Assembly (NCBI GenBank): GCA_000818945.1
Contig: KN805390.1
Coordinates: 425,935-489,934, forward strand
Source: Schizochytrium sp. CCTCC M209059
Lineage: Eukaryota > Sar > Bigyra > Thraustochytrida > Thraustochytriidae
Direction: 5' to 3'
Length of the DNA stretch: 64,000 nt
The stretch's first letter is position 1, and every line of letters begins with the position of its first letter. Below are positions 37,873 through 47,837 of this stretch, piece by piece. The notes below the pieces were generated by a model. That model saw only the letters and a list, made by a program, of their open reading frames with translations. It made no database searches and had not been told where the DNA came from. The position numbers were made by a program, and so were the translations under genes.

Positions 37873-39933
37873 ATGGCGGCCGCGGGCGAGGACTCCAGCG
37901 CGAGCGGCGCCTCGCGGAGGGAAACGCCGCAGAGGATGAGGTCCTGGCGCAGCAGAAGCGTCAGCAGCGCAGCGAGCACGAACAATGGGTTTGGGACGAG
38001 GGCCTTGGAAGCGCCCGTCCCCGGCGAGAATCGGTGCAGCGCGCTAATACGCAGACACTTCAAACCGCACCGCGCGGTCTTCCTGCTCACCTTTGTGCTA
38101 TTTCTCAATTATGTCGATCGCGGCATCATCGCAGGAGCCGCCACGGACATCAAGGGCTGTCTCGCGTCCCGCGACGATTGCGGCGACATTCACGAGGTTG
38201 ACGTTTGCGATGACGATAAGGGCTATGAGGGCTACGAGGCCTCTTTCTTGAATCGCTCGCTTTGTGATCAGTGCCGGGTCTGCGGCGACATCTGCCACGG
38301 AACGACCATCGAGCAGACTGGATTTGGGATCAGCACGGCGCGTCTCGGCGTCTTGCAGGCTGTTTTCATGATTGGCTACGTACTCGGTGCCTTTATTTTT
38401 GGCCACCTCGTCTCTCGCGTCAAGCCTTTTCGTCTCATCTCCCTTGGGCTCGCTCTCTGGGTTGTCGCAAGTTTTCTTAGCGGCTTTTCGGGATTTTGGT
38501 GCGTTCACAACGACGACAACGTTTGCTCATCCTATTACCTGATGGTTTTTGGTCGAGCTCTGAGCGGCGTCGGCGAGGCCTCACTTAACACGCTTTCCTT
38601 GCCCTTCCTCGACGATATTCTTGCTCCTGATAAAAAGGGCTTTTATATAGGCATCTACTATGCGGCCATTCCCGTGGGCACAGCCTTTGGCTTTATGTGG
38701 GCTGGTACCGTGTCCTCGCTTACCAGTGGCGCGTGGGAATATGCATTCATTGTCGAGGCTCCTATCATGGTCCCCTTTGTCATTTTGTCGTACTTTGTGC
38801 CTTTCGAGTACAAGCTCAATCCGCAGGCCGTTCCCCTCGCGAGTAATCAGAGCCATCGCGACCCTGATTCGAGCAGCGACTCCGATGACGACGACGATGA
38901 CCCAGAGGGACTTTATGAGACGGACGAGCGCGATCATTCCTCTGCCGCTGTGGACACACTCAGCGCCATTGCCGAAGCCGACGAAGAGCGCAGCAGTATC
39001 GGCGGGGCCACCACGGAGGCTGGATCGCCGAGAACCGGACCCGACGCGCAGGACCTCACGGAGCCTCTGATGAGCGAATCATCCTGGGCACAGTCGAGAG
39101 ACGCAAATAGACCCACGCCTTTACTCGTAGACGAGTCGCAGAGCCGGGCGCACGGGTCCTCGCGGCGATTGATCTCGCCCACTTCGCGCACGTCTTCGCA
39201 CCGCACGCCGCGTCGCGTCTCGCTGCGCGCCGGCATCCTTGCATGCTTGCGCCGCCCTGCATTCGTGCTCGGGGCCCTTGGATACGCAGTTTACACGGGC
39301 GTCGTGGCTGGCCTTGGCTTCTACGGCCCATCGTTTTTGCAGAATTATCGAGCCTGCGACCCGAGGTGGCACTTTTCTCAGACGCAAGCCGACATCTTTT
39401 TCGGACTCATGATCAGTGCGTCCGGCCTGCTGGGGACTTTGCTTGGCGGCTACATGGTGGACCAGATCAAGTCGAACAGTCTCGGACAAAAGAACCGCAA
39501 CGACATGCTACATCAGATTCTGATCCAGGTCATTTGCGGGTTCCTTGGCTCAGCGCTGGCACTCATGATGGCGGAGCCCGTGGTGTTTTTCATCTTTCTC
39601 TTTTTTGGCTCCGTTTCGATCTTTATGGTCAGTTCGGGTATCAACATGATGCTCATGTGGACAGTTCCCAAGGCATGCCGCCCCATGCAGAGTGCTTTAA
39701 CGGTGCTGACAATCCACCTTCTTGGCGATGTTCCTTCGCCGATTTTTATTGGCTGGGTATCCGACAACTTTGGCCCACTCATTACACTTGCCGTGACTGT
39801 GTCATTACTCCTCATTTGCGTCGTTCTTTGGTCGTGTATTCTACCTTTGCCAGAAGAAGTGCCGCGGCGCAAGTATGACCCCATACGCGAGCTTCAGCGC
39901 CGGCGCTCATCCATGGGTGCTGCAGCTTCGTGA
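37873..39933 (+). CDS. Spinster-like major facilitator (Spns family)
   Basis: A 686-residue MFS protein. Helix 1 is FLLTFVLFLNYVDRGIIAGA (70-89), and the NYVDR motif is typical of Spinster transporters. Other family features are the GxLxxxFMIGYVLGAFIFGHL region, FGRALSGVGEASLNTLSLPF and GIYYAAIPVGTAFGFMWAG. The loop between helices 1 and 2 is enlarged and holds seven cysteines (96, 103, 112, 131, 134, 137, 141) and many Asp. The central cytosolic loop (about 320-450) is long, acidic and Ser-rich, a likely phosphorylation region. Spns proteins export sphingosine-1-phosphate or lysophospholipids, the latter from lysosomes. The substrate here is unknown. The ATG at 37873 has a strong context (AGGATGG). 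Confidence 0.88.
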   Translation: MAAAGEDSSASGASRRETPQRMRSWRSRSVSSAASTNNGFGTRALEAPVPGENRCSALIRRHFKPHRAVFLLTFVLFLNYVDRGIIAGAATDIKGCLASRDDCGDIHEVDVCDDDKGYEGYEASFLNRSLCDQCRVCGDICHGTTIEQTGFGISTARLGVLQAVFMIGYVLGAFIFGHLVSRVKPFRLISLGLALWVVASFLSGFSGFWCVHNDDNVCSSYYLMVFGRALSGVGEASLNTLSLPFLDDILAPDKKGFYIGIYYAAIPVGTAFGFMWAGTVSSLTSGAWEYAFIVEAPIMVPFVILSYFVPFEYKLNPQAVPLASNQSHRDPDSSSDSDDDDDDPEGLYETDERDHSSAAVDTLSAIAEADEERSSIGGATTEAGSPRTGPDAQDLTEPLMSESSWAQSRDANRPTPLLVDESQSRAHGSSRRLISPTSRTSSHRTPRRVSLRAGILACLRRPAFVLGALGYAVYTGVVAGLGFYGPSFLQNYRACDPRWHFSQTQADIFFGLMISASGLLGTLLGGYMVDQIKSNSLGQKNRNDMLHQILIQVICGFLGSALALMMAEPVVFFIFLFFGSVSIFMVSSGINMMLMWTVPKACRPMQSALTVLTIHLLGDVPSPIFIGWVSDNFGPLITLAVTVSLLLICVVLWSCILPLPEEVPRRKYDPIRELQRRRSSMGAAAS

Positions 39934-40257
39934 GCGTCCGCACTCGAGCAATGAATGTGACTCCTTTGCAATGTTTTTCACAAGTGCCCGGCTGGGCGCT
40001 TCAATTTTTAGATTATGGATGATGATGATGACGATGATGATGATGATCATAATGTTTTCCTTTCCATGCAACAAACATCGGTTTAGCCTCTTCCCGAGTT
40101 CATTTGTCTTATATTCTTGAGCGGGGGTCCCCAAGTATGGACATCAACAGAGAACAATGTCGGTCAAATTCATTCACAATAAGATTTCCAGCGTTAGCGA
40201 CAGCCTGTCTCATCATTCGATGGGTCGTTGGGAGGACTTCGTGCCAATCCAAGACGT
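39934..40257. other. Convergent 3' spacer
   Basis: A short 3' spacer between the Spinster-like and TPR-like genes, with a GAT/ATGATG run at about 40015-40050. No gene is seen. Confidence 0.45.
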
Positions 40258-41313
40258 TTATTTGATTTTGGCAGGCTTGGAGTGATAGACACGTTTGAAG
40301 CGCGCAACCTTCTTGTCTGCAGACTTTTCCGTAAGACGTCGACCCGGGCGTGCGCCGCGACCCGATGACGTTGAAGGAACCAATGCCGTGGAGGTGGCGC
40401 CAAAAATTTTGGTCGGCACTGGCTTAGTTGGCGGCCGTGGCTGTGCGCGAGTCTTGATCACGATGTCCGCAATTGCGCGTTCAAGCTCCTGGGCGTCTGG
40501 TGAAACACGTGCAGCCGTCTCCTCCGGCAGCATTCGCAATAATGCCCGCGCATCTTCATAATGCTGCAAGGCTTTTTGAAGGCTTCTTGAATGCTCCATC
40601 TGCGCGGCAAAGCTGTAGTGGGCAGCGATCTGAAGAGCGACAAGACGATACTCGTCGTCAATGTCCCTCACCAGACTCGCGCGCCGAGAGGTTTCTTCTG
40701 CTGGAGCTGTCTCCCGCAGAGACGTAACCGCATTATCGGGTCCACTCTGTCCCTGAGAAATCGCACGACAATTTTGCAGCGCCTTGTGCGCATGGTGGGC
40801 TGCTCGATTGTGCTGATGCATCTCGGAAAAAATAGCGCAAATGTTTAAGTGAGTGCCAATCGGTCTGCGGCCGAGCTTCGTTTCGGCGGCGAGCCCTCTT
40901 TCCGCGAATGAGAGAGCACACCGAAGCTGGCTCTGCAGTCTGTAAACGCAGCTAAAGTTGGCGCATACGATACTTTCAAGTTCATAAAATACTGCTTTGG
41001 GAAAGGTTGAGGCGGAGGCCATGAGCAAGTTTTCGATGCGCATGACGAGTTTGAGCGCGCCCGTAAGGTCTCTGGGCAAGCCTGTCTCAGTCAGCCTCAC
41101 GACATATGAATTTCCTGTGAGCAATAGCTCTCGCTTGCGCTCCTGCAACGCTTCTGGCGAGTCGTTGGTCATTTCCAATGTGAATTGTGCAAATCTTTTG
41201 GAAAACGCTTCGACGAGGTCGCCCTTGCTCTCCAGCGCGAGGACTTCGTTTCGAATCTTTTCTAGGTCAGACATTTCCGTCGCCTCCGTTTCCGCGGGTG
41301 CTGTGGCGTCCAT
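40258..41313 (-). CDS. Helical (TPR-like) protein of unknown function
   Basis: A 351-residue protein with a helix-rich middle. Pairs such as LGRRPIGTHLNICAIFSEMH followed by QHNRAAHHAHKALQNCRAIS look like tetratricopeptide units. A third, degenerate unit lies at SFAAQMEHSRSLQKALQHYE. The C-terminal 70 residues are Pro/Ser/Lys-rich and basic, ending in KVARFKRVYHSKPAKIK, possibly a nucleic-acid or tubulin contact. No membrane or targeting segment. The ATG context is strong (TTTACCATGG). I cannot name the family. Scaffolding is the generic role of TPR proteins. Confidence 0.6.
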   Translation of the reverse strand: MDATAPAETEATEMSDLEKIRNEVLALESKGDLVEAFSKRFAQFTLEMTNDSPEALQERKRELLLTGNSYVVRLTETGLPRDLTGALKLVMRIENLLMASASTFPKAVFYELESIVCANFSCVYRLQSQLRCALSFAERGLAAETKLGRRPIGTHLNICAIFSEMHQHNRAAHHAHKALQNCRAISQGQSGPDNAVTSLRETAPAEETSRRASLVRDIDDEYRLVALQIAAHYSFAAQMEHSRSLQKALQHYEDARALLRMLPEETAARVSPDAQELERAIADIVIKTRAQPRPPTKPVPTKIFGATSTALVPSTSSGRGARPGRRLTEKSADKKVARFKRVYHSKPAKIK

Positions 41314-42041
41314 GGTAAATGTTCCAGTCGGTTCCAGCTGCTACGCCGAAGCGACGCACGAGAAGGTGACTGACGGCGCGAGATTCTTCGTCTTTGTCTC
41401 CTTGCCTATGGCCTTGCGAAAGAACCGCGGGGAGTTGGCAAGCTGACTGACCTCACGAGATCCTTCGCCTTTGTCTCCTTGCCTGTGGCCTTGCAAAAGA
41501 GCCACAGGTCTTGCGAATCGCGCGCGCGCGCGCGCTCGAGACCAGCTAATCAGGCACGAGCTATTTTTTTTCTTAAAGGTATGAATGCTGTCAATGCATT
41601 CTAAGCCCTGTGCATGGCCCAAGCCAAATATCAATGACGAGAACCAGTGGGGGAAGGGGAATATATCCCGCGTCGTCTCGTTTGAGCTAAGTGAACAAAG
41701 AAGTCGAGGTCTCGCTTGCCTTGAACGGATAAGATGCGTCAAATGCGTTGCTCAAATATTGGTTGCGCAGAGACGGTGTGAATGACGTGACAGTGAGTCC
41801 ACTTATGCGAGCGAGCACGAGTGATTAGGAGCGGAGCGAGGCAGCTATACTCTAATTGAATTGCGAGCGAGGGCGCTGGCGGCCCGGCGGCGTGGGGCTT
41901 CTCGGGTCGGGTTATCCTTCTCTCCACCCTAGCCCCCTCCCCCCCTCTCCCTTCTTCTCCGTGTAAGCTCGCCGCGAGCTCTCTTTTTAAAAACAGTTCG
42001 TTCGTGCAGCGTGAAATCGGTACGATTTAGACCCCGAAAAA
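41314..42041. other. Divergent promoter spacer
   Basis: Head-to-head spacer between the TPR-like and JmjC genes. A CG dinucleotide run lies at 41521-41536. Two related segments at about 41384-41416 and 41463-41500 share the order TTCGTCTTTGTCTCCTTGCC/TTCGCCTTTGTCTCCTTGCC followed by GGCCTTGC, a local duplication with an offset of 78 bases. No gene is supported. Confidence 0.5.
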
Positions 42042-44213
42042 ATGGCGCCTGGAGGAAAGGTTTTTCAGGCGATGGCCCTGGTGCTGGCGATCCTGCTCGT
42101 AGCGACAGTGACCCTTATGACCATGGAGGAAGAGGTTCTAGAGCAAGGCATCGATGTGGTTGACTTATTGGACCTCGACAAATATGTCGAGTTTGCAACG
42201 CTAAAGCAGAGCGCTGCGACGACACGAGAGCGCGTCTTTGCGGAGTTCAACTTGCCCGAAGACACTACATTCTCCTCCATGGATGATTTCCAGCAGTTTA
42301 TTGGTCACCAATGCCCTCCACTGCGGCACTGCGGCCATAAGATCATGCAGGACCATCTTTTCTTCCTCGGTGGCGGGAAGTGGAGTGATCTTGGCGCGTC
42401 GCCCGCGCATTTTAGTCCATACCCGTGTTGGATGTACCATTTCAAAGGAACCGAACCCTGGGTAGACGCCATGATAGACGCTGGACACATGGCCTTGATG
42501 ATGGATGTCGGCGATGGCGAGAGGTACGAGTTTGACGGCAGATTTATGCGGTTGCAAACGAATGTGTTGCGCTCAGCCCAGGATGAAAGTGATCTTCAAA
42601 CCCGCATTGAAAGCCTTGTGGAAAACTTTTCCACATCAGTCACGCGTCTCACGATTATTGTGGATTGGCACGAGACGTTTGCCAATGCAAGTGCCGCATT
42701 TGAGGTCGGCAGAGCGTTGACGCGCATCGCAAAGCGCCTTCCTCTGGATTACACTGAGATTCTGTGGGTGAATCAGGCTTTCCGCGCAGCATCTTCTGAT
42801 ACTGATATCGACTCAAATGAGCACGTCAATACTGCACTTCAGCGCTTATCGATGCCGGACCTACAATTTATAAAGTTGGAAAATGACGTCCCGCCTTCGA
42901 GAGGCTTCAGGACACGAGTCAAGAAGAGTTCTTCTCTGGACGCACAGAGTGTGATCTCGCTCAGCAAGGACGCTCGCAGCGAAATCCTTTTGGTAAACGT
43001 GGGCACAAAGCGAGAAGCAGCCGCTTTCGGTAATGTGGCGGCGCTTCATCTCGACCCAGCCCGTGCTGTTCAAGGCTGGGTACCTAATGTGCACATGGAA
43101 ACCAATATTGTTTTGGCTGGAAGAGGGGCAGACCGTGTGCAATCGAAACTCTCTGCGTTCGGATTCAAACGCGTGTGGACTGCCCAAGGCCCGGGCTTAG
43201 AGGACGCAGCGCAACGACTGCAGAGCGAGGACAGGCTCATTGACTTGATTAGCACGAAGGTGCTGCTCGGCGGCCTCGATGTTTTCAGCCCGAGTCTTGC
43301 ATCTCCACCAGGCGCGTCACCGCGCGCCTATGCACAGGAATTTTTCCAGAACGCTATCTGGAATGTGATGCTGCGCAAGTATATTGTCAGGGCCTCCGCA
43401 AAACAGGGCGACGCGCATATTTGCAGTCAAGCATCGGACTGCTCAACGTGCATTCCGCTATTGGGCAAAGTACCTTCGACGCGCGTGAGCTCAAAGCTGC
43501 TGCTAGAGTACATGCGACGACGTAATGTTCCGAACAAGATTGAAATTTTAGAGGACGAGCATGTCTGGGACGGGACATGGCAATCGCTCGTGGAAGAGAA
43601 CGGAGACGCCAAGATCAAGGTGCGTTCGAACTATTTGAGTACCACAACTCGAGTTCAACAGTACGCGTCATTGCGCGAATACCTTCGCGATGTGAACATT
43701 TACGGTAGTGAGTCGCCCCCCCCAAGTACAAAATCTCCGGATGACCTTCCGAAGTACGCTGGAAACAACCACCTTTCAGCCAAAGATATGGACCGATTTA
43801 GTTTTCGTTACCCGCATTGGATTCCTAAATCGCAATTACAAAGGCCGAGTATGTGGCTAGGACCTGCGAAAAGTAAGAGCCCGATTCATGTGGACCATGA
43901 TAATGGTGGCAATTTGGCCTATCAAGTGATTGGGTCCAAGCAATGGGTCCTCTTTCCTCCCGCGGCGGACCCTCTGATGTACTTGCATCATGCAAAGACC
44001 GCAACAACAGTGTGGTCAGCGCTGGACGACCCCTGGGCGTATTACAGGTCTGAAGAGGTTATGCGATCCTACCCTGACTTTCAGTTTGCGTTTTGCTTGT
44101 CTGTACCGGTCCATTTGGGTCCAGGTGAGATGCTTTTCAATCCCAGCGGGTGGTGGCATGCTGTGCAGAATCTCGAGGACTCGCTTATGATTAACTTTTG
44201 GATCAAACCTTGA
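42042..44213 (+). CDS. Membrane-anchored JmjC/cupin-8 2-oxoglutarate oxygenase
   Basis: A 723-residue protein. A signal anchor at about 9-27 (AMALVLAILLVATVTLM) follows a short basic tail, so the bulk should be luminal. The N-terminal 500 residues match nothing I recognise. They include a Cys-containing segment (QCPPLRHCGHKIMQD) and several WHE/WV motifs. The last 200 residues form a JmjC-type barrel. WLGPAKSKSPIHVDHDNGGN gives His616 and Asp618, KQWVLFPPA follows, and GWWHAVQN gives His706, completing the H-x-D...H iron triad. Related cupin-8 enzymes hydroxylate protein side chains or demethylate. A secretory-pathway JmjC hydroxylase is the best inference, substrate unknown. ATG preceded by GAAAAA. 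Confidence 0.82.
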   Translation: MAPGGKVFQAMALVLAILLVATVTLMTMEEEVLEQGIDVVDLLDLDKYVEFATLKQSAATTRERVFAEFNLPEDTTFSSMDDFQQFIGHQCPPLRHCGHKIMQDHLFFLGGGKWSDLGASPAHFSPYPCWMYHFKGTEPWVDAMIDAGHMALMMDVGDGERYEFDGRFMRLQTNVLRSAQDESDLQTRIESLVENFSTSVTRLTIIVDWHETFANASAAFEVGRALTRIAKRLPLDYTEILWVNQAFRAASSDTDIDSNEHVNTALQRLSMPDLQFIKLENDVPPSRGFRTRVKKSSSLDAQSVISLSKDARSEILLVNVGTKREAAAFGNVAALHLDPARAVQGWVPNVHMETNIVLAGRGADRVQSKLSAFGFKRVWTAQGPGLEDAAQRLQSEDRLIDLISTKVLLGGLDVFSPSLASPPGASPRAYAQEFFQNAIWNVMLRKYIVRASAKQGDAHICSQASDCSTCIPLLGKVPSTRVSSKLLLEYMRRRNVPNKIEILEDEHVWDGTWQSLVEENGDAKIKVRSNYLSTTTRVQQYASLREYLRDVNIYGSESPPPSTKSPDDLPKYAGNNHLSAKDMDRFSFRYPHWIPKSQLQRPSMWLGPAKSKSPIHVDHDNGGNLAYQVIGSKQWVLFPPAADPLMYLHHAKTATTVWSALDDPWAYYRSEEVMRSYPDFQFAFCLSVPVHLGPGEMLFNPSGWWHAVQNLEDSLMINFWIKP

Positions 44214-44462
44214 TGTGTTGTGTTCATAAAATGTTTGTGTGTGTGATTTGTGCATTTTGAGAGCGGAAATTGTGATCTTACTCATGGAAAGGACGAATTG
44301 CATCCTTTTTCGAGTTTTCTCTCTCTAAGTTGGCATCGAGACAAAAGGAGTAGGACCGCTGGCCATTTTCCATTCGAAAGTCCATTCAAGCAAAGCGGAA
44401 GGATGATAGAATTGACTTTGTCTTTTTTCGAGAAACACGAATCAATAATTTAGCTTTACATG

Positions 44463-45464
44463 TTATACGCGTCGAGGAGCCATTTTGGACGATCCGCTCT
44501 TTCCAAAATTGCTAGCAGCGTTGTTGTTAAAATCCCGATCTGAGTCAACGAAGACCACGACCGCATCATCTTTCTCGCCATACTCGTGAGCAGGATGAAA
44601 GTCCGCGTCAAAGTACTTGTCCATGTCGAGTTCACCGCTGAGCTCGTTTCGGCTGGAGTGATTCTCCGTTGCTGTTCTTGCCATTGTTGTTGATGTTTTT
44701 GTTGTTGTTGTCGGGGCCTTAATGTCGGAAGGGGCGTTGACATTGATCGCCGCTGGCTGACGTTGAGAAGAAGAAGAAGAAATGCTCTGGGAGGGTTTGG
44801 AGCTCGTGACGAGCGATGAAATGGTGTTCTGGGAGGAGACGGCGGGATCACACGTATCGCAGGCGACGACGGTGTTGCCGTTGCGCTCAAACTTCCGTGG
44901 GCAGCAACCATGCGAACACTGCATATTGGCCCAGACAAAGGTGCATCCTCCGTTGAGGGAAGATCCAAAGGCGGCGGCCCGGAGCCTGGCTGCTGGGGCT
45001 TTTTGGCGCGCGTAGAGGACAAGCTGCAGCTCGACAAAGATAAGAATGAGCATGATGGTCATGACGAGCGCCAGAGACGGTCTCCGCGAGACGAAGGAGG
45101 CGTTGCCGTCGTAGGCGCTGAGTTTTCTCACGCGCGTCGCCAGCTTTGCGGTGGGCGTTGATTCATACAGTCGCTGACTGAGCGAGGAATGGAGGTCAAT
45201 CTTGCTCAAGGTCCGCTTTGCGCTGTTTGCCCTGGTCCATCCGCTCGGCGTCATCACGTTGGTGGAGTTTTTTGGCATTGTCTGCTCAGGGGCGCAGTTG
45301 ATATCATTTGCAAAAGTTGAGGCACTCGAAAGCGAAGTCAAGAGGTCGATGCTCGCGAACTCGTTTCCTGTCTCGACGGTCGGCGAGGTGGCCGGGGTGC
45401 CAGGGACCACGTGGACTCGCGGATCCCATTTCGGGCTGCCAACGAGACGGAGGGCGGACGGCAT
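44463..45464 (-). CDS. Single-pass membrane protein with a Cys-rich luminal motif, unknown
   Basis: A 333-residue protein. Residues 1-129 are hydrophilic and probably cytosolic. A clear membrane helix at about 130-151 (LALVMTIMLILIFVELQLVL) is followed by a compact Cys-rich stretch, CTFVWANMQCSHGCCPRKFE to CDTC (Cys 174, 183, 187, 188, 202, 205), and then a Ser/Thr-rich tail ending with an Asp/Glu segment. I recognise no family. The Cys pattern could be a small disulfide module. The ATG at 45464 follows a GAA-repeat 5' UTR that would read as poly-Glu if translation began further upstream, which I think unlikely. Confidence 0.55.
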   Translation of the reverse strand: MPSALRLVGSPKWDPRVHVVPGTPATSPTVETGNEFASIDLLTSLSSASTFANDINCAPEQTMPKNSTNVMTPSGWTRANSAKRTLSKIDLHSSLSQRLYESTPTAKLATRVRKLSAYDGNASFVSRRPSLALVMTIMLILIFVELQLVLYARQKAPAARLRAAAFGSSLNGGCTFVWANMQCSHGCCPRKFERNGNTVVACDTCDPAVSSQNTISSLVTSSKPSQSISSSSSQRQPAAINVNAPSDIKAPTTTTKTSTTMARTATENHSSRNELSGELDMDKYFDADFHPAHEYGEKDDAVVVFVDSDRDFNNNAASNFGKSGSSKMAPRRV

Positions 45465-47837
45465 TTCTTCTTCCTCCTCTTCTTCTTCTTCTTCTTTCTT
45501 CTTCCTGGTTTTGCCCGCCTGCCCACGCAAGCAAGCAAGCAAGCAAGCAAGCAGCTCGCCTCGCCAAGGCCGGACAGGTCGGTCGCAAGACTCTTGCGCG
45601 GAAGCGGTCAAGCGTCGCGCTGCAGCGGTCGCCGCTCGGCTTCCTCGGGGCGGCTCGAGCGCCGCCTGCTTGGGCGTCTCGAGCGCCTCCCTCTATCAAA
45701 TCTATCAACCTCCTCCACTTCCTGGCGAGCGACGCCCGCGCGAGCGGCGGGGACTTCGCGCGAAAGCCGTCTGTCTGTCTGTCTGTCCGCACGCGCGCCC
45801 CGTCTCCCGGCGGCGCGGCGCGGCGGCCTCGCTCGCCTCGGCCGCGCGGCCTCCGGTCCGCGACGGGATGACCGGATGGATGGTTCGCAATTCCAGGTCT
45901 GCGCGCGAAGAGAAGCGCGGCCGGGTCGCCCCTCCTCCCTCCCTCGCGGCCGGGCCCGCGGCCCCCGCGGCCCCGCGCGCGGCCCCTTTCTTGCCCTGCT
46001 TGGGACGATGAGCGCGTGCTATAAGACGGTTGACGAGCGCGCGAGCGAGTCCCTGCGATTGGCCACCCTGCGATCGATCGCGCAGGACGCGAGCGATCGC
46101 TGCCATGAGCGGCGAGAGGAGGGCCTGTGGAGGCCTGGCGGAGACGACCGCGCCGTGCTGTGCGGCGCTTTCGGTGTCGGGCGAGGAGCGTGTAACTTGC
46201 AGGACCATCCGTACCAACCCACCCACCCTTGCACCCTTGCACCCACCCTTGCACCTACCTACGTACCCACCCACCCCGGTTGCGATCGTGGTTGGGACTC
46301 GTTTTCTCTTGAGGCACCCGGCTAGCTTGGCTGGCACGAAGACGGTGGGTGGGGCAGAGGTGCTGGCTGGCTGGCTGGCTGACGCACGAGGCCGAGGATG
46401 TCTTGAGGCTCGAGGATTCGATGAACTTGTCGTCGTCGCGGCTCGGTGATGAAGCGACGAACGAACGAACGAACGAACGAATAAATGAATAAACGGAATC
46501 AACAACGGACTCGATGCCGGCCCGGCGAAAGCGAGAGAGAAAGGTGCCAGACTTGTGTCGCTCAAGTGAACCAACAAAGTCGATGCAAGCATGAGAAAAA
46601 GTGTTCGTTTCAGGGTGGGAGAGTCACGGTCACGGTCCACGATGCACGTCGTTGCGCGTAACGACGGCTAAGCCCAGCTTCGAGGGACTGGTCTCCCAGG
46701 AAAGCTGATCTTTACGTGTCGATCATGCTGCAGTCGACAAAGGAGTCGCTTGCACTGGTCCGTAGAGTCTCGCGTTTGGACCCAAGAATAATGTGGTGGG
46801 GAAGTCGGGGGCCAATGAAAAGGTCCCGGGCAACAAACGGGAATCATTCGCCCGAGAGAGGCACTTGGCCCAAGCCCCGCATCGGTGGGTAGGATGAAGT
46901 CGTCCTTTGCGGCCATCATCAGCTGTTCCACGTGCATCTACGTGATACAAGGTCTCTGTAGAAAGGGCCCAGCCGAACGAAGTTGCGCGCCTAGCCAGAC
47001 AGCAAGCACGCAGGCGTCAAGATCGTTTCGCAAACGATGCGTTTCAAGCAACAATTGGCCCCCATCCGCGTGGCTGATCGGCCCACGCGAGCAGGCCGTT
47101 GTGAGAAATGATGCGTCCTGTCGACCGGAGAGAGTGGAATTCACTTGTTCTCGGGCTCACAGCTCAAGTGATGTACAGGGATGCACGACCTTGCTGCGCG
47201 CACGCATGCACGCACGCACGCACGCACGCAAGCACGCACGCACTCCTTGTGGATTTTGGAACGAAACTTGAGATGTACGTGGCGTGGTGGATAGCAACGG
47301 TGCTCAAGCAAGCCTCGTCTCGTTCATGGCCTCCATACCTCCTCTTTATTTCATAGTTGCCAACCGTCATCTGCAGCATTCTTGCAAGACTTGGATGACT
47401 GTCCAAGCCACCATTCTGTTGAAAATTGAAGAGGCGTTCTTGTTCTTGCAAAGGAATCGGCGTTGATTGACTTTTTCGATTCTTGCGAGATAAACATGCC
47501 AGTCAGAACAATCGCTAGCTATTTGTTCCAACCAAAGATCGCTCAATCGTGATGGCCTAATTATCGCCCTCGCCATCGTCCTCGCTCTCAACCTTGCTTG
47601 CTATCCTGCATGTTTGTACACGTTCGCCGCTGTTCTATCATGCGATCATCGCACGAGCTCCCGGCGCGAGCAGAGCGAGATCAAGGTCGTCGTCAGGTTC
47701 GCAGAGGCCGTCGCGGCCGAGGCGGCAGCGCACGCGCCCGGCTTGTGCGCGGCGGCGGCTCGCTCACTCGCTCGCTCGCGCTCACGCTGGTGCCCGCCTG
47801 CACGCTTGCAGCTAGGCCCGGCGGAGCGAGAGGAGAA
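45465..47837. other. Long spacer without a supportable gene
   Basis: It begins with GAA-repeat and GCAAG-repeat 5' sequence of the preceding minus gene. Next come very GC-rich DNA (45600-46050), CACCC/TTGCACC repeats at about 46208-46278, CGAA tetranucleotides at about 46460-46480 and a CACG run at about 47205-47240. Between 46640 and 47160 base composition is more even, but all frames are short and broken. I cannot identify a transposon, RNA gene or pseudogene there. The end forms the 5' region of the MORN gene. Confidence 0.5.

Noticed and set aside
45705..46640. 311-codon minus-strand frame in the spacer before the MORN gene
   Set aside because: Arg/Pro/Ala-rich translation of GC-rich repeats, with overlapping equally long frames on the other strand and no motif.
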